In this document: piece by piece, positions 10,992 through 19,839 of the stretch
Position numbering within the stretch: the stretch's first letter is position 1
How the letters are laid out: each line of letters begins with the position of its first letter
Assembly (NCBI GenBank): GCA_032718475.1
Contig: JAUCBJ010001276.1
Location: 1 to 29,199, forward strand
Origin: Nemertoderma westbladi
Lineage: Eukaryota > Xenacoelomorpha > Nemertodermatida > Nemertodermatidae
Direction of reading: 5' to 3'
Length of the DNA: 29,199 nucleotides
Position numbers and translations under genes: made by a program
The notes under the pieces: generated by a model
The model's database searches: none
What the model was told of the DNA's origin: nothing
The model's input: the letters and a program-made list of their open reading frames with translations, nothing else

Positions 10992-11309
10992 TGTAAGCGG
11001 ATTCAATTCCGTGCACTACCCACCGAAAATGGGATTAGTGGCATTTTACCAATATAGTTGGCGATGTGAGATTACCAATAATAATCTCACCTCATAACCA
11101 ACTGGGGCGACACACCACCACAAGCCAAAGAGAGAGGTGAGAGGTCAAACCACCTCAGAAGGAGAAACAAGCTAGTAAGGCTAGCACGAAGGGACACCGC
11201 CAACAGGGAGTGGCGTGGTGAGAATTACTCAGGTTAAGCCAATAGTCGGCGGGAAAGCACATTGGGGAGGACAAGAGCGCATGTATTGGATATTAACCCT
11301 AGTACCACT
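10992..11309 (+). repeat. Dispersed stem-loop repeat, copy 1
   Basis: Clearly related to 26072-26385. Shared words in order: TGTRAGCGGATTCAATTCCG, a stem-loop, a GAGAGGTCAAA..CACCTC block, and GCCAATAG. In this copy the stem-loop is GTGAGATTA (11066-11074), loop CCAATAA, TAATCTCAC (11082-11090). The right end is lost at the poly(G) run and LINE. It begins TGT and could be an LTR or leader of an LTR element; orientation is assigned by analogy with copy 2, which precedes a gag-like ORF. Confidence 0.75.
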
Positions 11310-11334
11310 GGGGGGGGGGGGGGGGGGGGGGGGG
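11310..11334. repeat. Poly(G) run, 25 bases, left edge of the LINE
   Basis: 25 consecutive G between the stem-loop repeat and the first bases of the full-length LINE. Confidence 0.95.
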
Positions 11335-11374
11335 TCAGGTCAGGTATTCTAGGTCATTGATCAAGAAAACTTGC

Positions 11375-11700
11375 CACCTCCATGCAGCATAAAGGAGGTG
11401 CCACCTGTAGCTGCATAGACCCTCTTACTAGGGCAAATCTGGTCCTGTAACTAGGACCCCCTTCGTTCTGGGATAAGGACGCCCTTGGTCCTGGATTAAG
11501 GACCCATATACTTGGCTGCAGGGGTATATGGCCTGACCAGGCAGATGGTGATCTACCAATGGCTGGTCAGGAGTAGAGTGTTATCATGTCCACTCTGAGA
11601 GCACTTCACTGCGACCTGCACCTGGCAGCAAGGGTACAGGGCATGACCCAGCAGATGAGCTGCAACAGCCAATGGTGGGTCATGTGCGCCAGAGTAGATA
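11375..11700 (+). promoter_or_regulatory. LINE 5' UTR: array of hairpins and two 110-bp units
   Basis: Hairpins in order: CACCTCC/GGAGGTG (11375-11400); GGTCCT-6 nt-AGGACC (11441-11458); the same with another loop (11487-11504); CCTGACCA/TGGTCAGG (11532-11571); CATGACCCA/TGGGTCATG (11642-11684). The last two belong to a tandem 110-bp unit beginning GGGTA at 11522 and 11632, and their stems differ in a pairing-preserving way. 5' tandem monomers in non-LTR elements often carry promoter activity. An RNA role in translation or packaging is the alternative. Confidence 0.6.
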
Positions 11701-11820
11701 TGGGTGATGGGCCTCATATCTGACTCCATTGCGACACCCACCCTGTGGAATGGCAAACCAGGGTGTGGTATTTGCCCCGAGAGCTGACTCGGCAAAAAAA
11801 AGCACCCCCCAACCCCCACT

Positions 11821-14772
11821 ATGGATTACATTAGCAATGCGGAGGTCCGGCCACTAGAGGCCAGTGGAATTACCGGACACAATCGGCCTCACAGGCGTCA
11901 GTTAACTCCTGACCGGCTGCCTGTCTCACCCCCTACTGGAGAGAGAGCAGCCAACAATTCTTTGAGTCCCTTTCCTGATGACCTTTCTGGCCCAAACCCT
12001 GGGTCACCAGGAAGGCCAGATTGTGATGGGGAGAGGGATTCAGGAGTTGGAGGCTACTCTCATGTTCCACCCCGACCAACAAAGCCATTGGTGAATCTGA
12101 GGCAAGTCACAAGACTAGCCTCAGTAAACACCCTAACACTCGGGTCCCCAATGCGACAAGGTGAGCTGACTGCCTTGGCAGATAAGCTTTCTCTTAGCGC
12201 AGTGGGTGTTCAAGAGCACCGAATGCAGACTGGACAGACTGATGAGGTTCTGATTAAGGACATGGGGGGCGGTTGGCGACTCGCCCTCGCGTCAGCAGAT
12301 GATAGTGGCAATGGTGGAATTGGTCTATTGATGAATCCAACTGCACATGCAGCATTGGACAAAATAGACCAAATCTCTAACCGCATCATCCGTTGCCACT
12401 TCTCATGTTCTGGAAGACTGGCTAAGAAGTTTCCTAAGGTGGTTCTGATTGTGTGCTACTCTCCAACTAGTGTTGCCCCTGTAGAGGAGGTGGAAAATTT
12501 CTACCACAATCTACAAGCAGCTACTGATGGAGTGGATCAGCATGTATTCTTAACATTCCTGGGAGACTTTAATGCAAGTCTGCATCAATCACCTACATCG
12601 CCCTGGGTCTATAGCAATAGTGTTAACCGAAATTCTGTCCATCTTCAGGATTTTATCTCTGGAAATGGATTGTTTTCGGCTGGAACCCAGTTCAAGAAGC
12701 GAACTGGAAAGCTATGGACTCATAGTGGACCCAGTGGTCACAAGTCCCAGATAAACCATATTCTGTTTCGTAGGAAATACAGGAGCTCTATACAAGACTG
12801 TAATGCATTTACACTTCGACCCTTCTCCAGTGATCACCGCCTTCTTGTGGCCAAGGTAAGACTTAGTCTGCGTGCTAGCAGAACAACGAAATCTGCCTTG
12901 CCGCGGCATGACTGGTCCTCTCTGTTGCAACAGCCAAGTGTGAGATCCAGCTTCACACTACAGCTGAGCAACAGGTATGAGGCTCTTGCCTCTGAGGCGG
13001 CAGATCACTGTGAGGGCTATACTGCCTTTACAGAAGCAGTTAAGTTAGCAGCTGCAGAAACAGTTCCTGTATATCCTCGAAACAGGAAAAGGGCCCCCTG
13101 GACTGACAACAAAATTCAGAAGTACCGAAATGACCTTCATAAGGCGCAGAAAGAGTCCCGACTCAAACAGACTACAGCGGCCAAGAATGCAGTTAAGGCT
13201 GCATCTAGGTCCCTGAACAGGCAGTACTCTGCTAATCTACAGGAGCTAATAAACCAACAGGTTGATGCCATCAATGATGCTGACGACAGCAGGCAATCAT
13301 CCCAGGCATGGAAATCGATCAATCTGCTTACTGGGCGGAAAAGCCAACCAACCACCAAGGTTAAGGCTGAATCACCAGCCGATCGCCTCAATGGTTGGAA
13401 AGCCCACTTCGAAAAGCTCCTCAATAATGACAGGGTATTGCCTGATAACTTTATAGAAGTAAAAGTGTCTGAGTCTGTACTCCCAGATATTCCCATTGGC
13501 GATATCTCCTTTGCAGAAGTGAAGGCTGCTGCAAAGAGCATTAAGACCAATCGTGCCAGTGGAGTAGATGGTGTTCCCCCTGAGGTCTTTAAAATACCTT
13601 TGTGTTTAAAGCTCATCTATCCCATCATAGTAGACATGTACCGAACAACAAGAGTCCCACAAGAAATGAAAACAAATAAGTTGGTGCCAGTTCCCAAGAA
13701 GGGCAACCTAACACTCTACGGTTCTTTTCGGGGAATCTCATTGATCTCGATTGCTGCAAAGCTATACAATAGGATTCTATTAAATCGCATCAGGGATCCA
13801 ATTGAGAGACTGCTCCGTGGAAATCAGAATGGGTTCCGTAAAGGTCGTAGGACCATGGAGCCCATTTTGGCACTTAGAAGGATAATTGAAGAGTTATCAA
13901 AAAAGAAAGACAGGCATCTGGCTGTTATCTTTGTTGACTTCTTCAAGGCCTTTGATTCAGTCTCTCGCTCACGTATGTTCAGCATTCTTTCATTATATGG
14001 GATTCCTGATGAAATTATTGCAGCAATCAGATCAGTATACGATGGTTCGACAACATTTGTGTCTACTGTTGATGGTGACACAGAACCATTTGAAGTGTTA
14101 TGGGGCGTCCTCCAAGGAGACACACTTGCACCATTCTTGTTCATTGTTGTGGTTGACTATGTTCTACGCACGTCCTTAGATCATTATAATGATGATGGGG
14201 TGATGATAACTCCACCTACTGGCTCCAGAAGTCGAGGAAATCCTGCCAAGTACCTAACTGATCTAGACTTTGCTGATGACTTAGGAGTACTCTCAGAATC
14301 ATTAGAGGGAGCCCAACGGCTCCTCAGCTCATTAGAACATGCTGCTTCTAGTGTTGGTCTTTTTATTAACTCCAGAAAGACCAAAATTCTGACAGTTAAC
14401 TTTGAAAGTCCTCAGCAAGTCTCTGATCGGATGAGCATAAGCTCAAATGATGGTATGCTTGAGCATGTGGACGACTTCTGTTACCTGGGATCATGGATCC
14501 GGAAGTCAGGTGAGGACCTTCGAATACGTAAGGGAAAGGCATGGGCAGCCTTGAATAGGCTTTCCAGGATTTGGAAGTCACCGAGAATTAATCGGAAACT
14601 TAAGGTCCGATTATTTAGAGCAGCAGTAGTTCCAGTACTCCTCTACGGGAGTCCATGCTGGGCTCTAACTGCTGAGGACACCAAATCTCTGGATGGCACA
14701 TTCACAAGAATGCTACGCCGGGTTCATTGTGTCAAGTACAATGCACACATCTCCAATCGAGACACTATATAA
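11821..14772 (+). CDS. LINE ORF2: APE endonuclease and reverse transcriptase
   Basis: 983 residues. Residues 1-95 are Pro-rich. Residues ~100-345 form the APE-type endonuclease that nicks target DNA: E132 (VQEH), Y213 (YSPT), D249/N251 (GDFN) and D338/H339 (SSDHR). The usual Asp of the QIDxI motif is Asn here (N312, QINHIL). Residues ~560-900 are the RT: GVDGVPPE, LVPVPKKG, SFRGISLIS, NGFRKGR, D706 in FVDFFKAFD, LQGDTLAPFLF, and the catalytic FADD at 817-820. Then come a thumb with YLGSWIRKSGE and a C-terminal LLYGSPCWALT block. The ORF is fully open, but a one-base insertion near 14758, relative to copy 3, shifts the frame and ends it at 14772, about 95 residues early. The ATG at 11821 follows the C-rich end of the 5' UTR. 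Confidence 0.9.
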   Translation: MDYISNAEVRPLEASGITGHNRPHRRQLTPDRLPVSPPTGERAANNSLSPFPDDLSGPNPGSPGRPDCDGERDSGVGGYSHVPPRPTKPLVNLRQVTRLASVNTLTLGSPMRQGELTALADKLSLSAVGVQEHRMQTGQTDEVLIKDMGGGWRLALASADDSGNGGIGLLMNPTAHAALDKIDQISNRIIRCHFSCSGRLAKKFPKVVLIVCYSPTSVAPVEEVENFYHNLQAATDGVDQHVFLTFLGDFNASLHQSPTSPWVYSNSVNRNSVHLQDFISGNGLFSAGTQFKKRTGKLWTHSGPSGHKSQINHILFRRKYRSSIQDCNAFTLRPFSSDHRLLVAKVRLSLRASRTTKSALPRHDWSSLLQQPSVRSSFTLQLSNRYEALASEAADHCEGYTAFTEAVKLAAAETVPVYPRNRKRAPWTDNKIQKYRNDLHKAQKESRLKQTTAAKNAVKAASRSLNRQYSANLQELINQQVDAINDADDSRQSSQAWKSINLLTGRKSQPTTKVKAESPADRLNGWKAHFEKLLNNDRVLPDNFIEVKVSESVLPDIPIGDISFAEVKAAAKSIKTNRASGVDGVPPEVFKIPLCLKLIYPIIVDMYRTTRVPQEMKTNKLVPVPKKGNLTLYGSFRGISLISIAAKLYNRILLNRIRDPIERLLRGNQNGFRKGRRTMEPILALRRIIEELSKKKDRHLAVIFVDFFKAFDSVSRSRMFSILSLYGIPDEIIAAIRSVYDGSTTFVSTVDGDTEPFEVLWGVLQGDTLAPFLFIVVVDYVLRTSLDHYNDDGVMITPPTGSRSRGNPAKYLTDLDFADDLGVLSESLEGAQRLLSSLEHAASSVGLFINSRKTKILTVNFESPQQVSDRMSISSNDGMLEHVDDFCYLGSWIRKSGEDLRIRKGKAWAALNRLSRIWKSPRINRKLKVRLFRAAVVPVLLYGSPCWALTAEDTKSLDGTFTRMLRRVHCVKYNAHISNRDTI

Positions 14773-15049
14773 CATTGGAGGTGTCTCATTGGTTCCCCCA
14801 AGCTTGACACTAGAACAAAATCGCCTCCGCTTTGCAGGACATTGCTTTCGCCGTGAGGACCAGCCAGTGCATAATCTTGTACTTTGGCAGCCTCATGGAG
14901 TGACTAAGCATGGTGGACAGCCCATGACTTTCTTGAGACGCATCTTAAAGGACACTGGCCTTAAAGATGCGGATGATCTAGCAAATGTCATGGGTGATAG
15001 GGAGTTGTGGCGGTGCAATTTTGTTGACAAGCCGGCACAGCATTCTTAA
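14756..15049 (+). pseudogene. LINE ORF2 C-terminus, out of frame
   Basis: The continuation of the LINE protein in the next frame: ETLYNIGGVSL, NRLRFAGHCFRR, PMTFLRRILKD and the end KPAQHS. Copy 3 (24734-25393) reads through this junction in one frame, so the break is specific to copy 1. The function of this C-terminal domain is unknown; the RLRFAGHCFR motif is conserved in RTE-like elements. Confidence 0.88.
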
Positions 15050-15093
15050 AAATGCAGCTGCAATGCAGCATGCCGATCCTAGTAGTAGTAGTA

Positions 15094-15111
15094 GGGGGGG
15101 GGGGGGGGGGG
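15094..15111. repeat. Poly(G) run, 18 bases, right edge of the LINE
   Basis: 18 G directly after the (TAG)n tail of the full-length LINE. Confidence 0.95.
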
Positions 15112-15690
15112 AATCGGCCCCTTCCTAGTTTTTAGTTGCTGTAACTATGCAACCACATTACGTATCGCCCCAAATTTTATTGAGAATTAGCCAAATTTAA
15201 TGCCGCATCTTTTGCAAAAAACACCTTGCAATTGGATTTCTACTTTTGATGTGGGTGCCACCTCAAAAGTCATTCGTGATTTAGTAATTATTTATGTTTG
15301 GGCTATTTTTATTTATTTTTATTGGTTTGGATCACCCTAATGCTCTATACAAGTATGTAAGTGTAGTGGTACGTCATTTTTGGAGCACCAAAGTTAGGGC
15401 GTGGCACTTTAAAATTTCAAAATTACATTACATTAAAATAAAATCTTAGATTGGTATTAATCAACCAGTCAAACTCCCCCCCCCCCCCCCATGTCACAGG
15501 TTTGTCATGCATTTGTATGTAGGTAGACACCCACCCCCCACGCACCACGTCCCCCATCTTCATGTTAAAATTTGACTTTGATTTATATAATAATCAATAT
15601 TAAATTATTAATATTCATTAATATTCACTCTTTTCATCCCATCCTTACACCTTATAATGAATTTATCATTTTTACCGTACGTTTTTCCAT
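15112..15690. other. Non-coding stretch with poly(C) run
   Basis: AT-rich, with a 15-base C run at 15476-15490. A plus-strand open frame from 15572 runs antisense to the PHD-like relic to the right and is a shadow. A short GAGCACCAAAGTTAG segment near 15382 weakly resembles GCAGCACCAAAATTAC near 10345; the similarity is too short to call. Confidence 0.5.
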
Positions 15691-16450
15691 TGCAGTAAAA
15701 ATCGATGTCATAATTAAAGCCAACACCTATACATTTAGTGCAGGCCCAGTTATCGTCGCAGATATCGCACTGCGCCCACATCTCCTGTTTAGTTTTATCA
15801 TCTTTCCTCCAATCCGTTTTACAGCTGTATCACATATTCACAATATCTTCAAGATCGTCAAGATCTTCACAAGGCTCCTCATCAGAATATTCCTCGCGTA
15901 TATCCTCGTCAGAATATTCCTCCGAACTTGATGTAGATTGAACTGCCGCAATGTTAGAAGAACTCAATGTAGATTGAACCGCCGCAATGTTAGAAGAACT
16001 CGATGTAGATTGAACCGCCGCAATGTTAGAAGAACTTGGTGTAGATTGAACCGCCGCAATGTTAGAACTCTATGTAGATTGAACCACTGCAATGTTAGAA
16101 GAACTCGATGTAGATTGAACCACTGCAATGTTAGAAGAACTCGATGTAGATTGAACCGCCGCAATGTTAGAAGAACTCGATCTAGATTGAACCGCCGCAA
16201 TGTTAGAAAAACTCGATGTACATTGAACCACCACTGCGATTTTCTTTGTCTTTTTAGATTTACCTGACTCTGCTTCTGTAACCAAATCTACCACCTGCTC
16301 TGTGGAAACACAATTTCCAGCCTGACTTGTTCCGTTTTGGAAGAACCTTCGAGCGGTGTGTTTCTTTTAGATAATCTATAACAGAGTCTCCAACATCTTT
16401 ACGAGTTGATGACACCAAGCTGGGAGATTCTCGAACTTCTACCAACTTTT
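15690..16450 (-). pseudogene. Broken gene with 12-residue repeats, acidic tract and PHD-like finger
   Basis: Read on the minus strand from about 16450: a segment with VIDYLKETHRSK, a frame change near 16310, then KSKKTKK and nine copies of a 12-residue unit of the type SSSSNIAAVQST. An acidic tract follows (EEYSDEDIREEYSDEEP), then a Cys-rich end: YSCKTDW, MWAQCDICDDNWACTKC and DFYC. The last part fits a degenerate PHD-type zinc finger. A TGA at 15832-15830 stands where the first zinc-ligand pair needs a Cys, and a TAG breaks one repeat (about 16076). A basic linker, Ser/acidic tract and terminal PHD-like finger is the layout seen at the C-terminus of many invertebrate pogo/Tigger-type transposases; this assignment is an inference. 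No DDE core is seen to the right. Confidence 0.5.
15933..16240. repeat. 36-bp tandem repeat, about nine copies
   Basis: The unit begins GTAGATTGAACCGCCGCAAT and ends with TTAGAAGAACTCGAT. Starts are at 15933, 15969, 16005, 16041, 16074 (a 33-base step), 16110, 16146, 16182 and 16218. As a multiple of three it keeps several frames open on both strands. The minus-strand frame giving Ser/Asn/Ala-rich repeats joins the flanking coding parts and is the likely original one. Confidence 0.95.
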
Positions 16451-16729
16451 CAGGACGTCTAAGTTAGTATACAACACACTGAAGAGACTAGGCCTGACTA
16501 ACAGACTAAGTTAGACTAACTGACTACAGTATGTCTGTATGTTGTATATAGGGGTGGTGCTAGCAGGTAGTGCAGTAGTGCTGGTGGCTACTGCCTACTG
16601 CTACTTTGTACTTAGCAGCAGCCTAAGCCTTACTAAAAAGTGCGTGCTGGGCTTACAATGTGGTAAAATTAATCATAAATGCAACTGAAATAAGTTTCAG
16701 ATATATTTGTACGTATTTTTGGTGTTGCC

Positions 16730-16770
16730 AAAGTAACCCCGTTGTCCACCATGGGCACCTGGGTTACTTT
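16730..16770. other. Inverted repeat, 10-bp perfect arms
   Basis: AAAGTAACCC (16730-16739) and GGGTTACTTT (16761-16770) with a 21-base loop. A shorter hairpin, CTGAAA/TTTCAG, lies at 16685-16700. No function inferred. Confidence 0.7.
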
Positions 16771-16849
16771 GTCCAGTGAAAAAACCAATTTAAAAAATGA
16801 CATGACAAAATGACTATGTGTTGACCTGATATTGGTGGATATTAAATAA

Positions 16850-17185
16850 TAATCAATAACTAAATAAATCAATAAATAAATCAATAAATAATCAATAAAT
16901 AAATCAATAACTAAATAAATCAATAAATAAATCAATAAATAATCAATAAATAAATCAATAACTAAATAAATCAATAAATAAATCAATAAATAATCAATAA
17001 ATAAATCAATAACTAAATAAATCAATAAAAAATTAATAATCAATAAATAAATCAATAAATAAATCAATAACTAAATAAATCAATAAATAAATCAATAAAT
17101 AATCAATAAATAAATCAATAACTAAATAAATCAATAAATAAATCAATAAATAATCAATAAATAATCAATAAATAAATCAATAGCC
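16850..17185. repeat. AT-rich satellite (AATAAATC-type) with 51-bp higher-order period
   Basis: Built from AATAAATC/AATAAT words. The marker AACTAAAT recurs at 16858, 16909, 16960, 17011, 17069 and 17120: steps of 51, 51, 51, 58 and 51. Because 51 is 17 codons, the minus strand has a long open frame of Leu/Ile/Tyr repeats, which is a product of the repeat. Confidence 0.95.
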
Positions 17186-17189
17186 AATA

Positions 17190-18480
17190 TGTTATTTAAG
17201 TATCTCCACATGGTAGCTGCACATTACATAATAGTCGATGTATATCATATTTCAATCAAAGTTTCCAATTTTTTTTCATTTTAATTAAGAACTAATTTAA
17301 TTTTAAAAATTATAACTACTAAAACTTGTTTAATCTTTCATAACCTATAGAAGTAATAGCTATATTAATAAGCTATCCAGTCATGCTGGATATGACATCG
17401 AACATGTACATAGTTACTGTATTTTATAATTTAAAAGAAAAACTTGTTTTTTTTTTCAATTGGCCAAAGTATCCTATGTTTACGGTACCCTCAATGTGAA
17501 TATATTTTCTTAGTTATGCAAATTTATAGTTACATTTGATATTAGTGTAATTTGGTATTTAAATTCACTAAATTATTTGTAAATTTAATGCATAATAAGC
17601 CAATCCCCCCCCCCCCCCCCCCCCCCTCCGATGACGACTGTTTTGTTATGTAAACCCCATAAATCCAAAACATGTTCTTCAATTTGACGTAATTAATAAT
17701 AAATGATATTATTAGAGATAAATTTCAACATAGTTCGGAATTACATCAAACACATAACAAAACTACGACTATAGATTATAGACTTTTATATGTATTTCAT
17801 ACTTCTACTAAAATATAGTGAATATTATAAATAACTTAGTGAATTACCTTTACGATTACGTTTACAGTACAGTATAATAGTAGAATTATGTTAAATTAAA
17901 TCGCTCATCCCCTATGCAATATTCAGTTATTTATCAATTAACTATTTACAAAAGCCTATCGAGTTAGAAATTCTTATTTGCCATACAGAGTTTATAAAAC
18001 AGGTGTTTTATTTAACCTTTATGTACAGATATGGAAGAGATCCAAATATTGGTTTCCATTCCGTTGAGATTTGGCTATACTCAATTAATAATCGTGGTAT
18101 GGTATCCAATAAGACAATCAAATTATAACCAAAACACTCCGAAACCAACAACGTCGCTCTTCTAAATTTCACGACTAAGTTTCTTGATTGAATTATTTTG
18201 TTCTTCGATTGGGAGTATCAATACTAATCTATGTACTGGTCGTTTTACTAATTCCCCTTTCCTTTATATTCTGGTTTCCCAGAGTCCTCGCCAATTTTTG
18301 CTGAATTAACAGAGCAGGTGCACATTCATTACACGAACGAGACCAAAAGCTCTTTATAACTTCTTGAATAACATGAAACCTGTCATTACATTAAAATTTT
18401 GTGCTGTCTGCCTTAATTTATTGATGGAAGTTCACCACGTTTTGGCATAATTTACGTGGTAAAATGCTTGAAATATTTGA
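17190..18480. other. AT-rich stretch with a poly(C) run; no gene seen
   Basis: Contains 22 C at 17605-17626 and a small hairpin TATCCAG/CTGGATA near 17375. No open frame above background and no motif recognised. Confidence 0.5.
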
Positions 18481-18486
18481 GCATAT

Positions 18487-18620
18487 TTCACCATTAAACT
18501 ATATGGTGAAAAGCCGTAATACAATTGAGAGCACTTGTTTCACCATAACCTTTAGTCTGTTCACAATAATAATTTCATGGTGTTTCACTTTATATTATAT
18601 ATGGCATATTCACCATAAAT
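18487..18620. repeat. TTCACCAT/ATGGTGAA inverted motif cluster, left
   Basis: TTTCACCAT-8 nt-ATGGTGAAA is a perfect 9-bp inverted repeat near 18487. Further copies of TTTCACCAT, ATGGTG and TATTCACCATAAAT follow within 130 bases. The same words recur at 20762-20886. These could be ends of short inverted-repeat elements. Confidence 0.5.
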
Positions 18621-18954
18621 ATTTTGAGGTTTGTTCAGTTGTCTTAATGACAATTGTTTAAAGTTGGAATCAGCTGATCAGTGACTAAGACTGATAGAGA
18701 GAGAAGGTGGGAAGATTTCTTATTAAAGCCTTCATTAAAGCCAGTAAGCCTTCTACAGTAGGCCTACCTACTGTCCGACTGTAGTATTGTAGTACTTGTC
18801 TGCCGCAGTATACAGTATATGTTTGTATATAAATATATAGCAGTATATAGGCTATAAATTAGCCTATACAGTTATAGGTAGACCTACTACCGGTACCGTT
18901 TTATGGCAGTGCGATGAGCACCATGGGAATTAAGAGGAAGGGAACAGTACTGCA

Positions 18955-18973
18955 GTACTACTCTGAGTAGTAC
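18955..18973. other. Near-perfect palindrome
   Basis: GTACTACTC, one T, GAGTAGTAC: 9-bp arms. It is overlapped on the left by the perfect palindrome GTACTGCAGTAC (18947-18958). It lies just before the second BEL fragment. Confidence 0.8.
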
Positions 18974-18979
18974 CAGTAA

Positions 18980-19830
18980 GAATGATAGGGGAAAACGGAC
19001 TATCGATAACAACACTGATGCTAGTCGATAGTGGATCAGCATTCACACTAATGGAGAGTTGGGTGGCCGAGAGAATAGGGTTGAAGACTAAGCCAAGTAA
19101 GATGGCGGTGACCACGATATCAAGCAAGGACGAGGTTCCGGTAATGAAAATGATGACGGGACGGTGTGAAATAGGAGCGATAACACCAGCACCAGGCAGC
19201 CAGGGTGCGATTACGGGCTACCATCGAGCCCATCCAGATAATGGAGTCGATTAACATCAACGCCAGACGACCTACAAAGATCGAGATCGAACAATATTGG
19301 TACTTGGATGCGTGGATGGCATCGACTTTTCCGTGCCCGAACTAGATGATGTCCCGACGATGCCTAGACGATGTCTCTCATAGTCAGCATGGATTGTCTG
19401 ACGGCCCATGAGACGAGACTGAGAGGCTGCAAACTATTTTCGGCGACGACAGAGAGCGAGACCCGGTGGCCATTCTAACGCCATTCGGATGGGCGCTCAG
19501 TGGCCCAATAAAGACGAGAATTCCTTTTAGCATATCCGAATCCTCAGGGTGCATGTTCGCGGGGACGATGCGAGAAATGGAGGATGGAGGAGCGGAAGAA
19601 CAGCCCAAGACTCAAGAAGCTGCTACGGCAGGATTTCGAGGGGTTAAAAGGGATAGGGGTACGGACCTCAGTAGAGGACAAGCAGGCGCAAAACAGCGTC
19701 AGGAGGTCGATGAAGTGTGAGGGGGGGGGGGGGAGGGGGAGACCCGAGGAATGGTGTGGGGGGCTAAGCCTGTAAGCTGCCCTTGCTCGACCAATAAGAG
19801 GATGGTCGAGACGAGACTCCGGAAGTGAAA
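18980..19830 (+). pseudogene. Second BEL/Pao fragment: protease and linker, decayed
   Basis: Plus strand, in several frames. First is the protease: LVDSGSAFTLMESWVAERIG, with the D-S-G active site and the family's downstream ERIGLKTKPSKM block. Next, GCVDGIDFSVPELDDV marks the region where the family has its LIG-type motif, followed by DPVAILTPFGWALSGP, a hallmark of the BEL/Pao linker. Further right are LLRQDFEGLKGIG with SVEDKQAQ, and, beyond a G run, NKRMVETRLRK, matching the linker's NNR..A..RL block. Multiple frameshifts, and no RT follows. It is a different subfamily from the element at the window start, because the linker motifs differ. Its upper boundary is near the palindrome at 18955. 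Confidence 0.75.
19721..19739. repeat. Poly(G) run inside the BEL fragment
   Basis: 13 G, then A and five G. It disrupts the linker coding sequence and may be an insertion or expansion. Confidence 0.9.
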
Positions 19831-19839
19831 ACAAAAAAC

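Larger units (their letters stand above)
11335..15093 (+). mobile_element. Full-length APE-RT non-LTR retrotransposon (RTE-like), copy 1
   Basis: A ~486-base 5' UTR with hairpins and 110-bp tandem units is followed by one long ORF with endonuclease and reverse transcriptase, a very short 3' UTR (GCAGCTGCAATGCAGCATGC) and a (TAG)n tail at 15080-15093. A short 3' UTR with a microsatellite tail is typical of RTE-type elements, which move by target-primed reverse transcription. No ORF1 is visible. Two other copies in the window share the body and the tail, which fixes the 3' end. The protein resembles those often annotated in invertebrates as 'craniofacial development protein 2-like'. The exact clade is not certain. 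Confidence 0.9.

Noticed and set aside
13137-13616. 159-codon minus-strand ORF, and the similar plus-strand ORF at 22787-23146
   Set aside because: Antisense shadows of the LINE ORF2, equally present opposite both copies.
15572-15931. 119-codon plus-strand ORF
   Set aside because: Antisense to the acidic and PHD-like coding relic, whose composition is far more protein-like.
15933-16240. 36-bp repeats resembling a CRISPR array period
   Set aside because: Units are contiguous with no unique spacers and lie in coding-like eukaryotic DNA, so this is a minisatellite.
16669-17067. 132-codon hydrophobic minus-strand ORF as a membrane protein
   Set aside because: It is produced by the 51-bp AT repeat and has no non-repetitive transmembrane protein features.
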